Numbered from the stretch's first letter, positions 1-14,207 are shown. The stretch is 64,000 nucleotides of DNA from Myxococcales bacterium (GCA_002716585.1 PBBL01000023.1:1-64000), one strand, 5' to 3'. Notes: generated by a model from the sequence alone, not told the origin. Numbers and translations: made by a program.

Positions 1-4262
<4,262 letters not shown>

Positions 4263-4363
4263 GCCTGGGCGGTGAGGATGAGCGCGGCGGTCGTCGGTGA
4301 CGGCGATCGCCGCGTCACGCGAGCGCCCCGGTGGACTGGATCGCGGGTAATCTGACGCGAGGG

Positions 4364-4391
4364 TTGACAGGGGCGCTCCGATCCGTATACT
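4364..4391 (+). promoter_or_regulatory. sigma70-type promoter of the rpsL-rpsG(-fusA) unit
   Basis: A perfect -35 TTGACA (4364-4369) is followed by a 16-bp spacer and a -10 TATACT (4386-4391). It lies in the 364-bp gap between rpoC and rpsL and would give an rpsL mRNA with a leader of about 230 nt. The rest of the gap (4263-4363 and 4392-4626) shows no gene. A 6-bp stem (4297-4302 with 4313-4318) follows rpoC but has no T-run. In many bacteria the str operon has such a promoter and its leader takes part in S7-mediated feedback; feedback here is not demonstrated. Confidence 0.8.
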
Positions 4392-4626
4392 CCGACGGCC
4401 CTGGTGAAGGATTCGCCGCGTTGTGAACATCACAGGGCGGCCCCCGATCTGCCAGGATCGGGCTTGGAGCGATGCCTGTCCGCCGTCAGACGCGATGATC
4501 TGAAGCGGTTGGAGAATTCACCAACTGGTGATGGATGGTGATGACGGCCCCGTGTGGGGCCGCTGCATGTTCGAGCCGGGCGTGAGTTGCGTCCAGGCGA
4601 TGAGGACTGACTGAGGAAGCTGGAAA

Positions 4627-4998
4627 ATGCCGACGATCAATCAGCTCGTCCGTAAAGGGCGCAAGAAGATCAAGAAGAAGGGCACCGCGCCGGCGCTCAA
4701 GAGCTGCCCCCAGAAGCGTGGGGTGTGCGTGAGGGTGTACACGACGACGCCGAAGAAGCCGAACTCGGCGCTTCGGAAGGTCGCCCGTGTGCGGTTGACC
4801 AACGGGATGGAGGTGACGAGCTACATCCCGGGCGAGGGTCACAACCTGCAGGAGCACTCGGTGGTCCTGATCAGGGGCGGCCGTGTCAAGGATCTGCCGG
4901 GTGTGCGTTACCACATCATCCGGGGGACGTTGGACGCGGTGGGCGTGGCGAGCCGTAAGCAGGGTCGCTCGAAGTACGGCACGAAGCGCCCGAAGTGA
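4627..4998 (+). CDS. rpsL: 30S ribosomal protein S12
   Basis: S12 sits at the decoding centre of the small subunit and is the classical streptomycin-resistance target. The 123-residue product has the family signatures [13 protein letters not shown] and [21 protein letters not shown], the latter including the aspartate that is methylthiolated in many bacteria. Length is standard. The ATG at 4627 is preceded by a GAGGAAG-like ribosome binding site. It is the first gene of the str block and is followed by rpsG. Confidence 0.98.
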   Translation: MPTINQLVRKGRKKIKKKGTAPALKSCPQKRGVCVRVYTTTPKKPNSALRKVARVRLTNGMEVTSYIPGEGHNLQEHSVVLIRGGRVKDLPGVRYHIIRGTLDAVGVASRKQGRSKYGTKRPK

Positions 4999-5121
4999 GC
5001 GATTGAATGGATATCAACCTGCGCAGCTGACGTGGTCAAGGCCGCGCGGGCGTGGGTTTGTATACACTGGATTGTGGGGCCTGGAGTGTTCGGGCCTCCT
5101 ACAAGAGATGAGAGGCTGCAG

Positions 5122-5595
5122 ATGCCGAGGCGTCGAGAAGTACCCAAGCGTCAGATCCTCCCGGATCCGAAGTTCAATGATGTCACCGTGGCCAAGTTCA
5201 TCAACGGGTTGATGAACAACGGCAAGAAGAGCACGGCGGAGCAGATCTTCTACGATGCGATGGACGAGGTGATTCGTCGCACGGGCGCGGAAGATCCGCT
5301 GGATGTCTTCCGCGAGGCGCTGCGCAACGCGGAGCCGCGCGTTGAGGTGAAGAGCCGGCGGGTGGGTGGTTCGACCTACCAGGTGCCGGTGGAGATTCGC
5401 CAGGAGCGTCGCGAGGCGCTGGCGCGCCGGTGGCTGACGATGTACGCGCGGTCGCGTGGCGAGAAGATGATGACGCACCGGCTGGCGAACGAGATCATCG
5501 ACGCGGCCAACGGTCGCGGCAACGCGGTCAAGAAGCGCGAGGACACGCACAGGATGGCCGAGGCGAACAAGGCGTTCGCCCACTACCGCTGGTAG
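5122..5595 (+). CDS. rpsG: 30S ribosomal protein S7
   Basis: S7 nucleates assembly of the 30S head and contacts the E-site tRNA. The ATG at 5122 was chosen because the protein then begins [18 protein letters not shown], as in the family, and has the usual length (157 residues). The open frame extends upstream to 5032, but that extension is not S7-like. A GAGAGG element lies just before the ATG. It follows rpsL after 123 bp. A TATACA hexamer at 5061 lies in that gap without a convincing -35 partner. Confidence 0.97.
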   Translation: MPRRREVPKRQILPDPKFNDVTVAKFINGLMNNGKKSTAEQIFYDAMDEVIRRTGAEDPLDVFREALRNAEPRVEVKSRRVGGSTYQVPVEIRQERREALARRWLTMYARSRGEKMMTHRLANEIIDAANGRGNAVKKREDTHRMAEANKAFAHYRW

Positions 5596-5898
5596 TCGCG
5601 CCGCTCGGCGGGTTATCGGCTGTGACACGGGGCGCCTGATGGCGCTCGGTGGGAACACGCGGCGCCCGCGCCTCCCGGTCCTCCCTTCTTGGTTGCGTTC
5701 ATTGATCTCGTTTGCTGAGTCCAGCGCCGCTCCATGTGGCGCTGCCACCGTTGCCTCGGGGAGCCCCCGGGGCTGAGGTGGGTTGAGCCAGGCCGCTGTC
5801 CGTTCGACACGATGTGAAGTCCGACCCGTCGTCCAGGCGCGTTTTCATGACAAGTGAGCGCAGCCCGGAGCGGAGTCCTTTGTGAAGAGTTCGATAAG
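5596..5898 (+). other. 303-bp gap between rpsG and fusA
   Basis: No coding sequence is supported here. Small dyads are visible: a 7-bp stem CAGCGCC/GGCGCTG around 5722-5744 and a short AGCCCC/GGGGCT dyad near 5763-5775. I see no clear sigma70 promoter. The gap could hold leader RNA structure controlling fusA, but nothing in the sequence proves it. Confidence 0.4.
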
Positions 5899-8049
5899 GT
5901 GAGCACGTCATCCCACAACCTGGAGCGTCTGCGCAACATCGGGATCATGGCGCACATCGACGCGGGCAAGACCACGACGACCGAGCGAATCCTCTATTAT
6001 ACTGGGAGGATACATCGGATCGGCGAGGTGCACGACGGCGGCGCGACGACGGACTGGATGGAGCAGGAGCAGGAGCGGGGGATCACGATCACCTCGGCGG
6101 CGACGACGTGCGGCTGGGAGCCGACGCGCGGCGGCGAGGAGCACACGATCAACATCATCGACACGCCGGGGCACGTGGACTTCACGATCGAGGTGGAGCG
6201 CTGCCTGCGGGTGTTGGACGGTGCGGTGGCGGTGTTCTGCGGGGTGGCGGGGGTGCAGCCGCAGTCGGAGACGGTGTGGCGTCAGGCGGACAAGTACCAG
6301 GTGCCGCGGCTGGCGTTCGCGAACAAGATGGATCGGGTCGGGGCGGATCTGGACAACGTGGTGCGCTCGATCCGGGAGCGGCTGGGCGCGCGCCCGGTGA
6401 AGCTGCAACTGGCGATCGGCCAGGAGGCGGACTTCGTCGGTGTGGTGGACCTGGTGCGGATGACGGCGATCGTCTGGGACGACGAGACGCTGGGCGCGTC
6501 GTGGTCGGAGGTGGAGATCCCGGAGGAGCTGGCGGAGCTGGCGGAGCTGGCCCGCGAGGAGCTGCTGGACACGCTGACGGAGTACGACGAGGCGCTGCTG
6601 GAGGCGGTGCTGGAGGGCCGGGTGACGGAGGAGCTGATCCGCGCCGCGGTGCGGGGGGCGACGCTGCGCCTGGAGATCGTGCCGGTGGTGTGTGGGACGG
6701 CCTTCAAGAACAAGGGTGTGCAGCCGCTGCTGGACGCGGTGGTGGACTACCTGCCGAGCCCGATGGACATCCCCCCGGTGGAGGGTGTGGATCCGGAGGT
6801 GCTGGAGCGCTCGGAGCGCGAGCACCGCGATCGGTCCGAGGTGGACACGATCACGCGGGCGGCGGATCCGGAGGAGCCGTTCTCGGCGCTGGCGTTCAAG
6901 GTGATGACGGACAAGTACACCGGTCAGCTGACCTTCTTCCGGGTCTACTCGGGGAGGTTGGAGTCGGGCTCGTACGTGCTCAACAGCACGAAGAACCGGC
7001 GTGAGCGGATCGGGCGCCTGGTGAGGATGCACGCCAACAACCGCGAGGACGTCTCGGAGGTGTTGGCGGGGGACATCGCGGCGGCGGTCGGCTTGAGGAC
7101 GACGACGACGGGCGACACGCTGTGCGACAGCAACGCCCCGGTGGTGCTGGCGGCGATCGACTTCCCGGAGCCGGTGATCCAGATCGCGATCGAGCCGAAC
7201 ACGCAGGCCGATCAGAGCAAGCTGGCGACGGCGCTGGAGAAGCTGGCGATCGAGGATCCGTCGTTCCGGGTGTCGGTGAACGAGGAGACGGGGCAGACGT
7301 TGATCTCGGGGATGGGGGAGCTGCACCTGGAGATCATCCAGGATCGGCTGCTGCGCGAGTTCAAGGTGGGCGCCCGGATCGGCCGGCCGGAGGTGGCGTA
7401 TCGGGAGACGATCCGCCAGGAGGCGGCGGGCGAGGGTCGCTTCGTGCGTCAGAGCGGCGGCCGGGGGATGTTCGGCCACGTGAAGCTGAGGTTGTCGCCG
7501 AACGAGACGGGCCAGGGGATCACGTTCACGAACGCGGTCGTCGGCGGCGCGATCCCGCGCGAGTATATCTCGGCGGTGGAGCGCGGCGTGCGTGAGGCGG
7601 CGGATCGGGGCGTGGTGGCGAACTTCCCGATGGTGGATCTGCACATCGAGCTGTACGACGGGAGCTACCACGAGGTGGACTCGTCGGAGATGGCGTTCAA
7701 GATCGCGGGCTCGATGGGTTTTCAGGACGCGGCGCGGCGCGCGGCGCCGCAGCTGTTGGAGCCGGTGATGGAGGTCGAGGTGACGACGCCGATGGACTTC
7801 ATGGGCGACGTGATCGGAGACATCAACAGTCGACGCGGCAAGGTGAACCACCTGGAGCAGCTGCCCGGCGCGCAGCAGGTGTCGGCGACGGTGCCGCTGA
7901 GCGAGATGTTCGGCTACGCGACCGATCTGCGGAGCAAGACGCAGGGTCGGGCGACGTACTCGATGCAGTTCAGCCACTACGAAGGGGTCCCGAAGGGGCT
8001 CTCGGACGCGATCGTGGGTCGCTTCGGGGGGTCAACAGTTCAGGTTTGA
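5899..8049 (+). CDS. fusA: Translation elongation factor G
   Basis: EF-G is the GTPase that drives ribosomal translocation. The G1 motif [11 protein letters not shown], the G2/G3 region ([19 protein letters not shown]) and NKMD are all present, followed by the usual domains II-V. I place the start at GTG 5899 ([15 protein letters not shown]), which matches the family N-terminus and gives about 716 residues. The frame is also open from ATG 5854, but the extra 15 residues are unlike EF-G. Normally tuf follows fusA; here rpsJ follows directly after 154 bp. Confidence 0.97.
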   Translation: MSTSSHNLERLRNIGIMAHIDAGKTTTTERILYYTGRIHRIGEVHDGGATTDWMEQEQERGITITSAATTCGWEPTRGGEEHTINIIDTPGHVDFTIEVERCLRVLDGAVAVFCGVAGVQPQSETVWRQADKYQVPRLAFANKMDRVGADLDNVVRSIRERLGARPVKLQLAIGQEADFVGVVDLVRMTAIVWDDETLGASWSEVEIPEELAELAELAREELLDTLTEYDEALLEAVLEGRVTEELIRAAVRGATLRLEIVPVVCGTAFKNKGVQPLLDAVVDYLPSPMDIPPVEGVDPEVLERSEREHRDRSEVDTITRAADPEEPFSALAFKVMTDKYTGQLTFFRVYSGRLESGSYVLNSTKNRRERIGRLVRMHANNREDVSEVLAGDIAAAVGLRTTTTGDTLCDSNAPVVLAAIDFPEPVIQIAIEPNTQADQSKLATALEKLAIEDPSFRVSVNEETGQTLISGMGELHLEIIQDRLLREFKVGARIGRPEVAYRETIRQEAAGEGRFVRQSGGRGMFGHVKLRLSPNETGQGITFTNAVVGGAIPREYISAVERGVREAADRGVVANFPMVDLHIELYDGSYHEVDSSEMAFKIAGSMGFQDAARRAAPQLLEPVMEVEVTTPMDFMGDVIGDINSRRGKVNHLEQLPGAQQVSATVPLSEMFGYATDLRSKTQGRATYSMQFSHYEGVPKGLSDAIVGRFGGSTVQV

Positions 8050-8080
8050 GTGCTCATGTCAGGGATGTCCGCACTTTGAT

Positions 8081-8109
8081 TTGCGATCGAGGAATCAGTG
8101 TGGTACATC
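8081..8109 (+). promoter_or_regulatory. possible weak promoter before rpsJ
   Basis: TTGCGA (8081-8086) and TACATC (8104-8109) are separated by exactly 17 bp in the gap before rpsJ. Matches to consensus are only about four and three of six. The location, at the head of the S10 block, is reasonable, but the call is weak. Confidence 0.3.
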
Positions 8110-8203
8110 CTGCGGGCTTTTCGTCGGGAGACGCCCGATGGTGACAAGATGGAAGGCGTCTGCTGCGAGCAGCACGGAAATCAGGATGAAGAAGGGTTGA
8201 GAT

Positions 8204-8512
8204 ATGGCGAGCGATAAGATCCGAATCAAGCTGAAGGCCTACGACTACAGGCTGTTGGACGCCTCGGCGGCGGAGATCGTGGACACGGCCCGGCGGACGG
8301 GCGCGCGCGTGGCGGGGCCGATCCCGCTGCCGACGCGTATCAACCGGTACACGATTTTGCGCTCGCCGTTCATCGACAAGAAGTCCCGCGAGCAGTTCGA
8401 GATCCGGACGCACAAGCGGCTGCTGGACATCCTGGAGCCGACGCAAGCGACGCTGGACGCGCTGATGAAGCTCGATCTGTCGGCTGGTGTGGACGTTGAG
8501 ATCAAGAGCTGA
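8204..8512 (+). CDS. rpsJ: 30S ribosomal protein S10
   Basis: S10 belongs to the 30S head and also acts as NusE in antitermination complexes. The 102-residue product starts [19 protein letters not shown] and contains the [16 protein letters not shown] loop typical of the family. An AAGAAGGG-like ribosome binding site precedes the ATG. It opens the S10 block. The gene usually next, rplC (L3), is absent: only 45 nt separate rpsJ from rplD. Confidence 0.98.
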   Translation: MASDKIRIKLKAYDYRLLDASAAEIVDTARRTGARVAGPIPLPTRINRYTILRSPFIDKKSREQFEIRTHKRLLDILEPTQATLDALMKLDLSAGVDVEIKS

Positions 8513-8557
8513 GCGGCGATGAGCCGCGCGGCGTGATGATCGAGAGAGGGACGAACG

Positions 8558-9178
8558 ATGAAATTGGATGTGTACGATCTCAACGGTGATGTGACCGGTG
8601 AGGTTGAGGTGAGCGACGCGGTGTTTGGCGCGGAGGTGAAGAAGCACCTCTTCTGGGAGGTGGTGCGCTGGCAGCAGGCGAAGCGCCGCGCGGGCACGCA
8701 CCAGTCGAAGACGCGCCACTTCGTGACGGGGACGACGGCGAAGATGTACCGTCAGAAGGGGACGGGGCGCGCGCGGCACGGCTCGGCGAAGGCTCCGGTC
8801 TTCGTCGGCGGCGGCGTGGCGCACGGACCGCACCCGCGCAAGTACGGCTTCAAGGTCAACAAGAAGGTGCGCGCCGGTGCGCTGCGCTCGGCGTTGAGCC
8901 TGAAGGTGGGCGAGTCGAAGCTGAAGGTCGTGTCGAGCTTCGACATGGATCGGCCGAAGACGAAGGAGGCGCTGGCGGCGCTCAAGCGTCTGGGGCTGGA
9001 GCGCAAGACGCTGGTGATCGACGGGGGCAACGAGGCGCTGAGCCGCTCGGTGCAGAACCTCAAGGGGTTCAAGTACCTGGACGTGGCGGGGCTGAACGTG
9101 TACGACCTGCTCCAGTACGACAACGTGGTGCTGACCCAATCGGCGCTCGAGGCAGCTCAGGAGAGGTTGGCGCGATGA
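8558..9178 (+). CDS. rplD: 50S ribosomal protein L4
   Basis: L4 lines the peptide exit tunnel and, in some bacteria, represses the S10 operon. The 206-residue product has the conserved basic extended loop ([15 protein letters not shown]). Length is standard for a bacterial L4 and there is no sign that the missing L3 is fused to it. Its TGA overlaps the ATG of rplW (ATGA), suggesting translational coupling. Confidence 0.97.
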   Translation: MKLDVYDLNGDVTGEVEVSDAVFGAEVKKHLFWEVVRWQQAKRRAGTHQSKTRHFVTGTTAKMYRQKGTGRARHGSAKAPVFVGGGVAHGPHPRKYGFKVNKKVRAGALRSALSLKVGESKLKVVSSFDMDRPKTKEALAALKRLGLERKTLVIDGGNEALSRSVQNLKGFKYLDVAGLNVYDLLQYDNVVLTQSALEAAQERLAR

Positions 9179-9480
9179 ACGACAAGACCGTATTCGAGAT
9201 CCTCGGTCGCCCGGTGGTGACGGAGAAGACGACGACGCAGCGCGAAGACGAGAACAAGATCGTGTTCCGGGTCGCGAAGCAGGCCAACAAGATCCAGATC
9301 CGTCAGGCGATCGAGCGCCTGTTCGACGTGAAGGTCTTGCGGGTGAACACGACGATCATGCCGAGCAAGCCGAAGCGGCTCGGTCGCCACACGGGTCGCC
9401 GCAGCGGCTACAAGAAGGCGATCGTGACGTTGGCGGAGGGGCACTCGATCGAGTTCTACGCGGCCGAGAGCGAGCTGTAG
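9175..9480 (+). CDS. rplW: 50S ribosomal protein L23
   Basis: L23 sits at the tunnel exit and is the docking site for trigger factor and SRP. The 101-residue product has the family features RPVVTEKTT near the N-terminus and [19 protein letters not shown] in the loop region. It overlaps the end of rplD by 4 nt and is followed by rplB after 119 bp. Confidence 0.96.
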   Translation: MNDKTVFEILGRPVVTEKTTTQREDENKIVFRVAKQANKIQIRQAIERLFDVKVLRVNTTIMPSKPKRLGRHTGRRSGYKKAIVTLAEGHSIEFYAAESEL

Positions 9481-9599
9481 TTGAGGTTGAGGCGCCGCGC
9501 CCGGCTGTGATGGTGTGGGCGGCGACGTAGGGATGAGATGGCCGGGTGAGCCCGAGGGCGGGTGACCTGGGGAATGGTATAGAGTCTGGGGGTGTGACG

Positions 9600-10427
9600 A
9601 TGGCCGTCCACAAGTACAAGCCGACGAGTCCAGGCCGCCGCTTCATGAGCGGTCAGGACAAGCGGAGTCTGTCGAACAAGGGCCCTGAGAAGAGCCTGAC
9701 GAAGGCGCTCAGCAAGTCTGGCGGGCGCAACAACAAGGGCCGGATCACGACGCGACGTCGTGGCGGCGGCCACAAGCGGCGCTACCGTCAGGTGGACTTC
9801 AAGCGGACGAAGTCCGGTGTGCCGGCGAAGGTGATGTCGATCGAGTACGATCCGAACCGAAGCGCGAACATCGCGTTGCTGCACTACGCCGACGGCGACA
9901 AGGGGTACATCCTGGCGCCGGCGAAGCTGGAGGTGGGCGACGAGGTGATCAGCAGCGCGCACGCGGACATCAAGCCGGGCAACTGCTTGAAGCTGCTCTA
10001 CATCCCGCCGGGGACGATCGTCCACAACATCGAGATGAAGCCAGGCAAGGGCGGCCAGATGGTGCGCTCAGCGGGCGCCGGCGCGCAGCTGCAGGCGAAG
10101 GAGGGCTCCTACGCTCTGCTGAAGCTGCCGAGCGGCGAGGTGCGCCGCGTGCACGTGCAGTGCCGGGCGACGGTGGGTCGGGTTGGCAACCAGGAGCACG
10201 GCATCGTGAACCTGGGCAAGGCGGGTCGCGCGCGTCACCTGGGGCGTCGCCCGAAGGTGCGCGGCGTGGCGATGAACCCGGTGGACCACCCGCACGGCGG
10301 TGGTGAGGGTCGCACGAGCGGCGGCCGCCACCCGGTGACCCCGTGGGGTCAGCCGACGAAGGGTAAGCGGACGCGCAAGAACCGCGAGACGGACAAGTAC
10401 ATTGTGAAGCGGCGCTACAAGCGATAA
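9600..10427 (+). CDS. rplB: 50S ribosomal protein L2
   Basis: L2 is needed for subunit association and peptidyl-transferase centre assembly. I chose ATG 9600 because the product then starts [15 protein letters not shown], as in the family (275 residues), with GGGGGTG just upstream. The open frame begins 54 bp earlier at a GTG whose extra residues are not conserved. The C-terminal [18 protein letters not shown] carries the conserved histidine near the peptidyl-transferase centre. Confidence 0.97.
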   Translation: MAVHKYKPTSPGRRFMSGQDKRSLSNKGPEKSLTKALSKSGGRNNKGRITTRRRGGGHKRRYRQVDFKRTKSGVPAKVMSIEYDPNRSANIALLHYADGDKGYILAPAKLEVGDEVISSAHADIKPGNCLKLLYIPPGTIVHNIEMKPGKGGQMVRSAGAGAQLQAKEGSYALLKLPSGEVRRVHVQCRATVGRVGNQEHGIVNLGKAGRARHLGRRPKVRGVAMNPVDHPHGGGEGRTSGGRHPVTPWGQPTKGKRTRKNRETDKYIVKRRYKR

Positions 10428-10460
10428 GCGCGGCCAGCACGGACGAGAGAGGTTGAGGCG

Positions 10461-10739
10461 ATGCCACGCTCAGTAAAGAAGGGTCCATTCATCGACGAGC
10501 ACCTGCTCAAGAAGGTGGACGCGGCGGTTGAGAGCAACAGCCGGAAGGTGATCAAGACCTGGAGCCGTCGGTCGACGATCCTGCCGGATATGGTGGGGAT
10601 GACGTTCGCGGTTCACAACGGCAAGAAGTTCGTCCCGGTGTACGTGACCGAGAGCATGGTCGGGTACAAGTTCGGTGAGTTTGCGCCGACGCGGACCTTC
10701 TACGGTCACGCGCTGGACAAGAAGGCGAAGCGCCGCTGA
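10461..10739 (+). CDS. rpsS: 30S ribosomal protein S19
   Basis: S19 belongs to the 30S head and contacts A-site tRNA through its tail. The 92-residue product begins [19 protein letters not shown] and contains [28 protein letters not shown] family sequence. A GAGAGGTTGAGG ribosome-binding region precedes the ATG. The 157-bp gap before rplV has no gene. Confidence 0.97.
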   Translation: MPRSVKKGPFIDEHLLKKVDAAVESNSRKVIKTWSRRSTILPDMVGMTFAVHNGKKFVPVYVTESMVGYKFGEFAPTRTFYGHALDKKAKRR

Positions 10740-10896
10740 TGGTCGAGAGGCCAGCGCCTGTTGGAGGCGTTGGTGTATGGATGGTGGGCGCCGGGCGTTG
10801 AGCCGAGGGGCCTGTGTAGATGAAGAATGTGATGGCTGCACACCGGGCGACGCGTCGCCTGGGGGTGCGGATGTCGTAGCGTTGGGAGGAATGAAG

Positions 10897-11250
10897 ATGG
10901 CTGAAGGAAGGGGCCGTTCACACACGGCGACACTGCGCTATCTTCGCGTGGCTCCGCGCAAGGTGCGGCTGCTGGTGGACATGATCCGCAACCGCCCTGT
11001 GGAGGACGCGCTGGACCTGTTGCGTCACAGCAACAAGGGGGCGTCCACGGCGGTGTACAAGTTGTTGGACTCGGCGCTGTCGAACGTCACCGAGGGCGAG
11101 CTGGACTGGGATCTGGATCGTCTCTACGTGGCGAAGGCGTACGTGAACGAGGGGCCGACGATGCGTCGGTTTCGGCCACGGGCGATGGGGCGCGCGACTC
11201 GCATCCGCAAGCGGACCAGCCACGTGACGATCGAGCTGGGCGAATACTGA
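10897..11250 (+). CDS. rplV: 50S ribosomal protein L22
   Basis: L22 lines the exit tunnel opposite L4, and its hairpin is a site of macrolide resistance. I chose ATG 10897 because GGGAGGA ends 6 nt before it and the protein then begins MAEGRGRSHTATLRYLRVAP (117 residues). ATG 10891 is in frame but too close to that site, and the long upstream open frame to 10675 is not L22-like. The C-terminus RFRPRAMGRATRIRKRTSHVT is the conserved tunnel loop. Confidence 0.96.
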   Translation: MAEGRGRSHTATLRYLRVAPRKVRLLVDMIRNRPVEDALDLLRHSNKGASTAVYKLLDSALSNVTEGELDWDLDRLYVAKAYVNEGPTMRRFRPRAMGRATRIRKRTSHVTIELGEY

Positions 11251-11339
11251 TGATCGGCGTCGTCGGTCACCCTTCGGGGGTGCTCGGCGGAGATCGCGGG
11301 CGTGTTGGCCGCGGGCCGGAGTAGATTGAGGAGCAGACC

Positions 11340-11978
11340 GTGGGTCAAAAAGTACACCCGATCGGATTCCGTCTGGGGATCACCCGGACGTGGAACTCGA
11401 AGTGGTACGAAGAGAAGAACTACGCGAAGTGGCTGCACGAGGATCTGAAGATCCGCGAGTACATCAAGAAGCAGCACTACACCACGGGGATCAGCACGAT
11501 CGAGATCGAGCGTGCCCCGAACAAGGTGAAGATCACCGTCCACACGGCGAAGCCGGGTGTGCTGATCGGCAAGCGCGGCGCGGGCGTTGAGGCGCTCAAG
11601 CGCGAGCTGATGGTGTTGACGGACAACGACATCATCCTGAACGTGGTGGAGGTGCGCAAGGCGGAGCTGGACGCGCAGCTGGTGGCCGAGAACATCGCGG
11701 TGCAGTTGGAGCGTCGTGTGTCGTTCCGGCGGGCGATGAAGAAGGCGCTGGGCACGACGATGAAGTTCGGCGCCAAAGGCGTCCGGATCGCGTGCGCGGG
11801 TCGCCTGGGTGGCGCGGAGATGAGTCGCCGCGAGTGGTACATCGAAGGCCGGGTGCCGCTGCACACGCTTCGTGCGGACATCGACTACGGCCTGGCGGTC
11901 TCGAAGACGACCTACGGCGTGATCGGCGTCAAGGTGTGGATCTTCAAGGGTGAGGTGCTCGGGGACGCCCGGGTCTGA
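11340..11978 (+). CDS. rpsC: 30S ribosomal protein S3
   Basis: S3 lies at the mRNA entry channel and has helicase-related function. The 212-residue product starts at GTG 11340 ([20 protein letters not shown]) and carries the KH-domain GxxG element in VLIGKRGAG. The C-terminal S3 domain ([31 protein letters not shown]) is complete, with only a short tail. A long gap with its own promoter separates it from rplP, whereas these two genes are usually tightly linked. Confidence 0.97.
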   Translation: MGQKVHPIGFRLGITRTWNSKWYEEKNYAKWLHEDLKIREYIKKQHYTTGISTIEIERAPNKVKITVHTAKPGVLIGKRGAGVEALKRELMVLTDNDIILNVVEVRKAELDAQLVAENIAVQLERRVSFRRAMKKALGTTMKFGAKGVRIACAGRLGGAEMSRREWYIEGRVPLHTLRADIDYGLAVSKTTYGVIGVKVWIFKGEVLGDARV

Positions 11979-11997
11979 ATGGGGCTTTGTATGGGGC

Positions 11998-12026
11998 TTG
12001 ACAAGGCGTCAAGCTGTGTGTATAGT
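11998..12026 (+). promoter_or_regulatory. strong sigma70-type promoter before rplP
   Basis: A perfect TTGACA (11998-12003), a 17-bp spacer and TATAGT (12021-12026) lie just after rpsC. The rest of the 361-bp gap (12027-12339) contains no gene and would become an rplP leader of about 305 nt. An internal promoter within the S10 block, followed by a long leader, suggests that the rplP-to-map genes can be expressed separately from rpsJ-rpsC. Confidence 0.8.
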
Positions 12027-12339
12027 CCCCGCCCGCTGTCTGATCCCGGTGTGCCTGCCCTGGTAGGTGAATCGGGGGCGTCAGAACCAGCCCGATAGGT
12101 TGGCAGCATATCGAGTCCGAAGCCGATGAAGCCGAGGTCGCCACAGGGCGGCAGGTGAAGGCGGGGGGCTCGGCGACGTGTGCTCCGTCCAGCCGCTCAA
12201 TCCGAGTAGAGATCAGTCGTCTCTCCAGGGTCACCATGGTGCTCCACAGGAACGGGCCATACCGCTGTGGAAAGTCGTGGGCCAGTCTCTCGGGGGACGT
12301 TCGCGCTGTTGAAGAGCGCGCTGAGATGAGGAAGAGAAG

Positions 12340-12753
12340 ATGCTGAGTCCAAAGAAGGTCAAGTTTCGTAAGCGCCACAAGGGGCGGATGACCGGGAAGG
12401 CCTACCGCGGTTCGGAGGTGTCGTTTGGAGACTTCGGGCTGGTGGCGTTGGAGCCGGGCTGGTTGACGGCGCGTCAGATTGAGGCGGCGCGTATCGCGAT
12501 GACCCGCCACATCAAGCGTGGTGGTCGGGTCTGGATCCGGATCTTCCCGGACAAGCCGGTGACGCGCAAGCCCGCCGAGACCCGGATGGGTAAGGGTAAG
12601 GGGTCGCCCGAGATGTGGGTGGCGCCGATCAAGCCCGGTCGGGTGTTGTACGAGATGGACGGCGTAGAGGAAGACGTGGCGGCGGAAGCGTTTCGTCTGG
12701 CAGGCCACAAGTTGCCGATCAAGACGAAGTTCGTGTTGCGAGGTGAGCTGTGA
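12340..12753 (+). CDS. rplP: 50S ribosomal protein L16
   Basis: L16 helps shape the A-site of the large subunit. The 137-residue product begins [19 protein letters not shown] and contains [32 protein letters not shown] family sequence and the [21 protein letters not shown] region. A GAAGAGAAG site precedes the ATG. Its last codons overlap the GTG start of rpmC by 4 nt. Confidence 0.97.
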   Translation: MLSPKKVKFRKRHKGRMTGKAYRGSEVSFGDFGLVALEPGWLTARQIEAARIAMTRHIKRGGRVWIRIFPDKPVTRKPAETRMGKGKGSPEMWVAPIKPGRVLYEMDGVEEDVAAEAFRLAGHKLPIKTKFVLRGEL

Positions 12754-12947
12754 AGGCGAAGGAAATCCGCGAGAAGACGGTGGGGGAGCTGCGCGAGCTG
12801 GAAGCTGAGCTGCGCGAGAAGCTCTTTCGGTTGAAGATGCACCATTACACGGGTCAGCTGGAGAGCGTGGCGGAGCTGCAGGCCACCAAGCGCGACATTG
12901 CCCGGGTGTTGACGGTGATTCGTGAGCGTGAGGCCGGCAAGGCTTGA
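12750..12947 (+). CDS. rpmC: 50S ribosomal protein L29
   Basis: L29 is a small helical protein at the tunnel exit. The 65-residue product begins at GTG 12750, inside the end of rplP (GTGA overlap, coupled translation). It has the family pattern [27 protein letters not shown] followed by a second helix ending in [11 protein letters not shown]. Confidence 0.95.
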   Translation: MKAKEIREKTVGELRELEAELREKLFRLKMHHYTGQLESVAELQATKRDIARVLTVIREREAGKA

Positions 12948-12972
12948 TGATGATGGTCTCGGAGGGTTGAGT

Positions 12973-13251
12973 ATGGCAGGCGGTAAGCCCATGGGTCGGC
13001 GCAAGACCCGCGTTGGCTACGTGGTTTCGGACAAGATGGACAAGACCGTGGTGGTGGCCATCGACAAGAAGGTGCTGCACCCGGTGTTCAAGAAGTACGT
13101 CAAGCGCCGGACCAAGCACAAGGCCCACGACGAGCACAACACGTGTCGGGTGGGAGACAAGGTGCTGATCGAGGAGACGCGCCCGCTGTCGAAGGACAAG
13201 TGCTGGCGAGTCAAGGAGACGCTGCGCAAGGCGGTGTCGGCCGAGGACTGA
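12973..13251 (+). CDS. rpsQ: 30S ribosomal protein S17
   Basis: S17 is an OB-fold primary 16S rRNA-binding protein. ATG 12973 is preferred because GGAGGGT lies 6-12 nt upstream, and the 92-residue product then reads [19 protein letters not shown]. The family segments [28 protein letters not shown] and [11 protein letters not shown] are intact. The open frame extends to 12922, but those residues overlap the end of rpmC and are not conserved. Confidence 0.96.
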   Translation: MAGGKPMGRRKTRVGYVVSDKMDKTVVVAIDKKVLHPVFKKYVKRRTKHKAHDEHNTCRVGDKVLIEETRPLSKDKCWRVKETLRKAVSAED

Positions 13252-13386
13252 TCGCACACAGCCAGGCGAGCGTGTTTGCTATCGAGGGCGCGTTCGGCGG
13301 CTGGTGTGGTTCGACGATGAATGGATGTGCCGACGCCCGGCTGTGGTGATGTCGGTCAGTCCCTGAGTGGTGGATGGAGGTGAGTC

Positions 13387-13755
13387 ATGATTCAGATGCA
13401 GTCGATGCTCTCGGTGGCCGATAATTCGGGCGCGAAGAAGCTGCAGTGCATCAAGGTTCTGGGTGGCTCGAAGCGCAAGTTTGCCAGCATTGGCGACATC
13501 ATCAAGGTGTCGGTCAAGGAGGCCTTGCCGAACAGCAAGGTCCAGAAGGGTGACGTGCGGCGGGCCGTGATTGTGCGGACGCGCAAGGAGATTTCGCGCG
13601 AGGATGGCTCGCTGATCCGATTTGATGAGAACGCGGCGGTGCTGATCAACCCGGCGGACGACCCGATCGGGACGCGTATCTTCGGTCCGGTGGCGCGCGA
13701 GCTGCGCGGCGGCGGGTTCATGAAGATCATCAGCCTGGCGCCCGAGGTGCTTTGA
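13387..13755 (+). CDS. rplN: 50S ribosomal protein L14
   Basis: L14 binds 23S rRNA at the intersubunit face. The 122-residue product starts [27 protein letters not shown] and ends [12 protein letters not shown], exactly the family boundaries. TGGAGGTGA precedes the ATG. It follows rpsQ after 135 bp of gene-free sequence; the reason for that gap is not evident. Confidence 0.97.
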   Translation: MIQMQSMLSVADNSGAKKLQCIKVLGGSKRKFASIGDIIKVSVKEALPNSKVQKGDVRRAVIVRTRKEISREDGSLIRFDENAAVLINPADDPIGTRIFGPVARELRGGGFMKIISLAPEVL

Positions 13756-13772
13756 GAGGACAGGTGGAGACG

Positions 13773-14150
13773 ATGCACGTCAAGAAAGACGATCTGGTGG
13801 TGGTCATCTCCGGTAAGGAGCGCGGGCTGAAGGGGCGGATCCTGAAGGTGCTGCCGCGCGAGAACCGGGTGGTTGTCGAAGGTCGCAATCTGGTCAAGCG
13901 CCACCTGAAGCCGAACCCGTTGATCGGGCGCGCAGGTGGGATCGTGGAGAAGGAGGCGCCGATTCACGCCTCGAACGTGCTGCTGTACAGCGAGAAGGCC
14001 GACGGCCCGGTGCGCACGCAGCGGTGGTTCGTGGGCGAGGACGGGACGCTGTTCGCGACGCTGAAGGAGGCGAAGGCGACGTACGCCGAGCCGCCGAAGA
14101 AGGTGGCGAAGGTGCGTTACTGCCCCAAGACCGGTGAGCGGTTCGATTGA
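13773..14150 (+). CDS. rplX: 50S ribosomal protein L24
   Basis: L24 is an early assembly protein with a KOW motif (KKDDLVVVISGKERGLKGRILKV). ATG 13773 is chosen because AGGTGGAGA lies just upstream; an in-frame TTG at 13752 overlaps the rplN stop but adds non-conserved residues. The product is 125 residues, slightly long. It has an extra segment after the core (about residues 70-110, TQRWFVGEDGTLFATLKEAKAT) before the usual KVRYCPKTGERFD end. Confidence 0.95.
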   Translation: MHVKKDDLVVVISGKERGLKGRILKVLPRENRVVVEGRNLVKRHLKPNPLIGRAGGIVEKEAPIHASNVLLYSEKADGPVRTQRWFVGEDGTLFATLKEAKATYAEPPKKVAKVRYCPKTGERFD

Positions 14151-14207
14151 GTTGGGAATGGATACGGCGGAGGTCACAGCCTCGCCGGGCGTGGTAGGTA
14201 GAGAGCG

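Noticed and set aside
4297..4318. 6-bp stem after rpoC as a terminator
   Set aside because: The stem is short, the loop is 10 nt and no T-run follows.
5061..5066. TATACA as a promoter for rpsG
   Set aside because: There is no acceptable -35 hexamer 15-19 bp upstream.
5908..7977. 689-codon open frame antisense to fusA
   Set aside because: It is fully opposite a certain EF-G gene, and its product is an Arg/His/Leu-rich shadow typical of GC-rich antisense frames.
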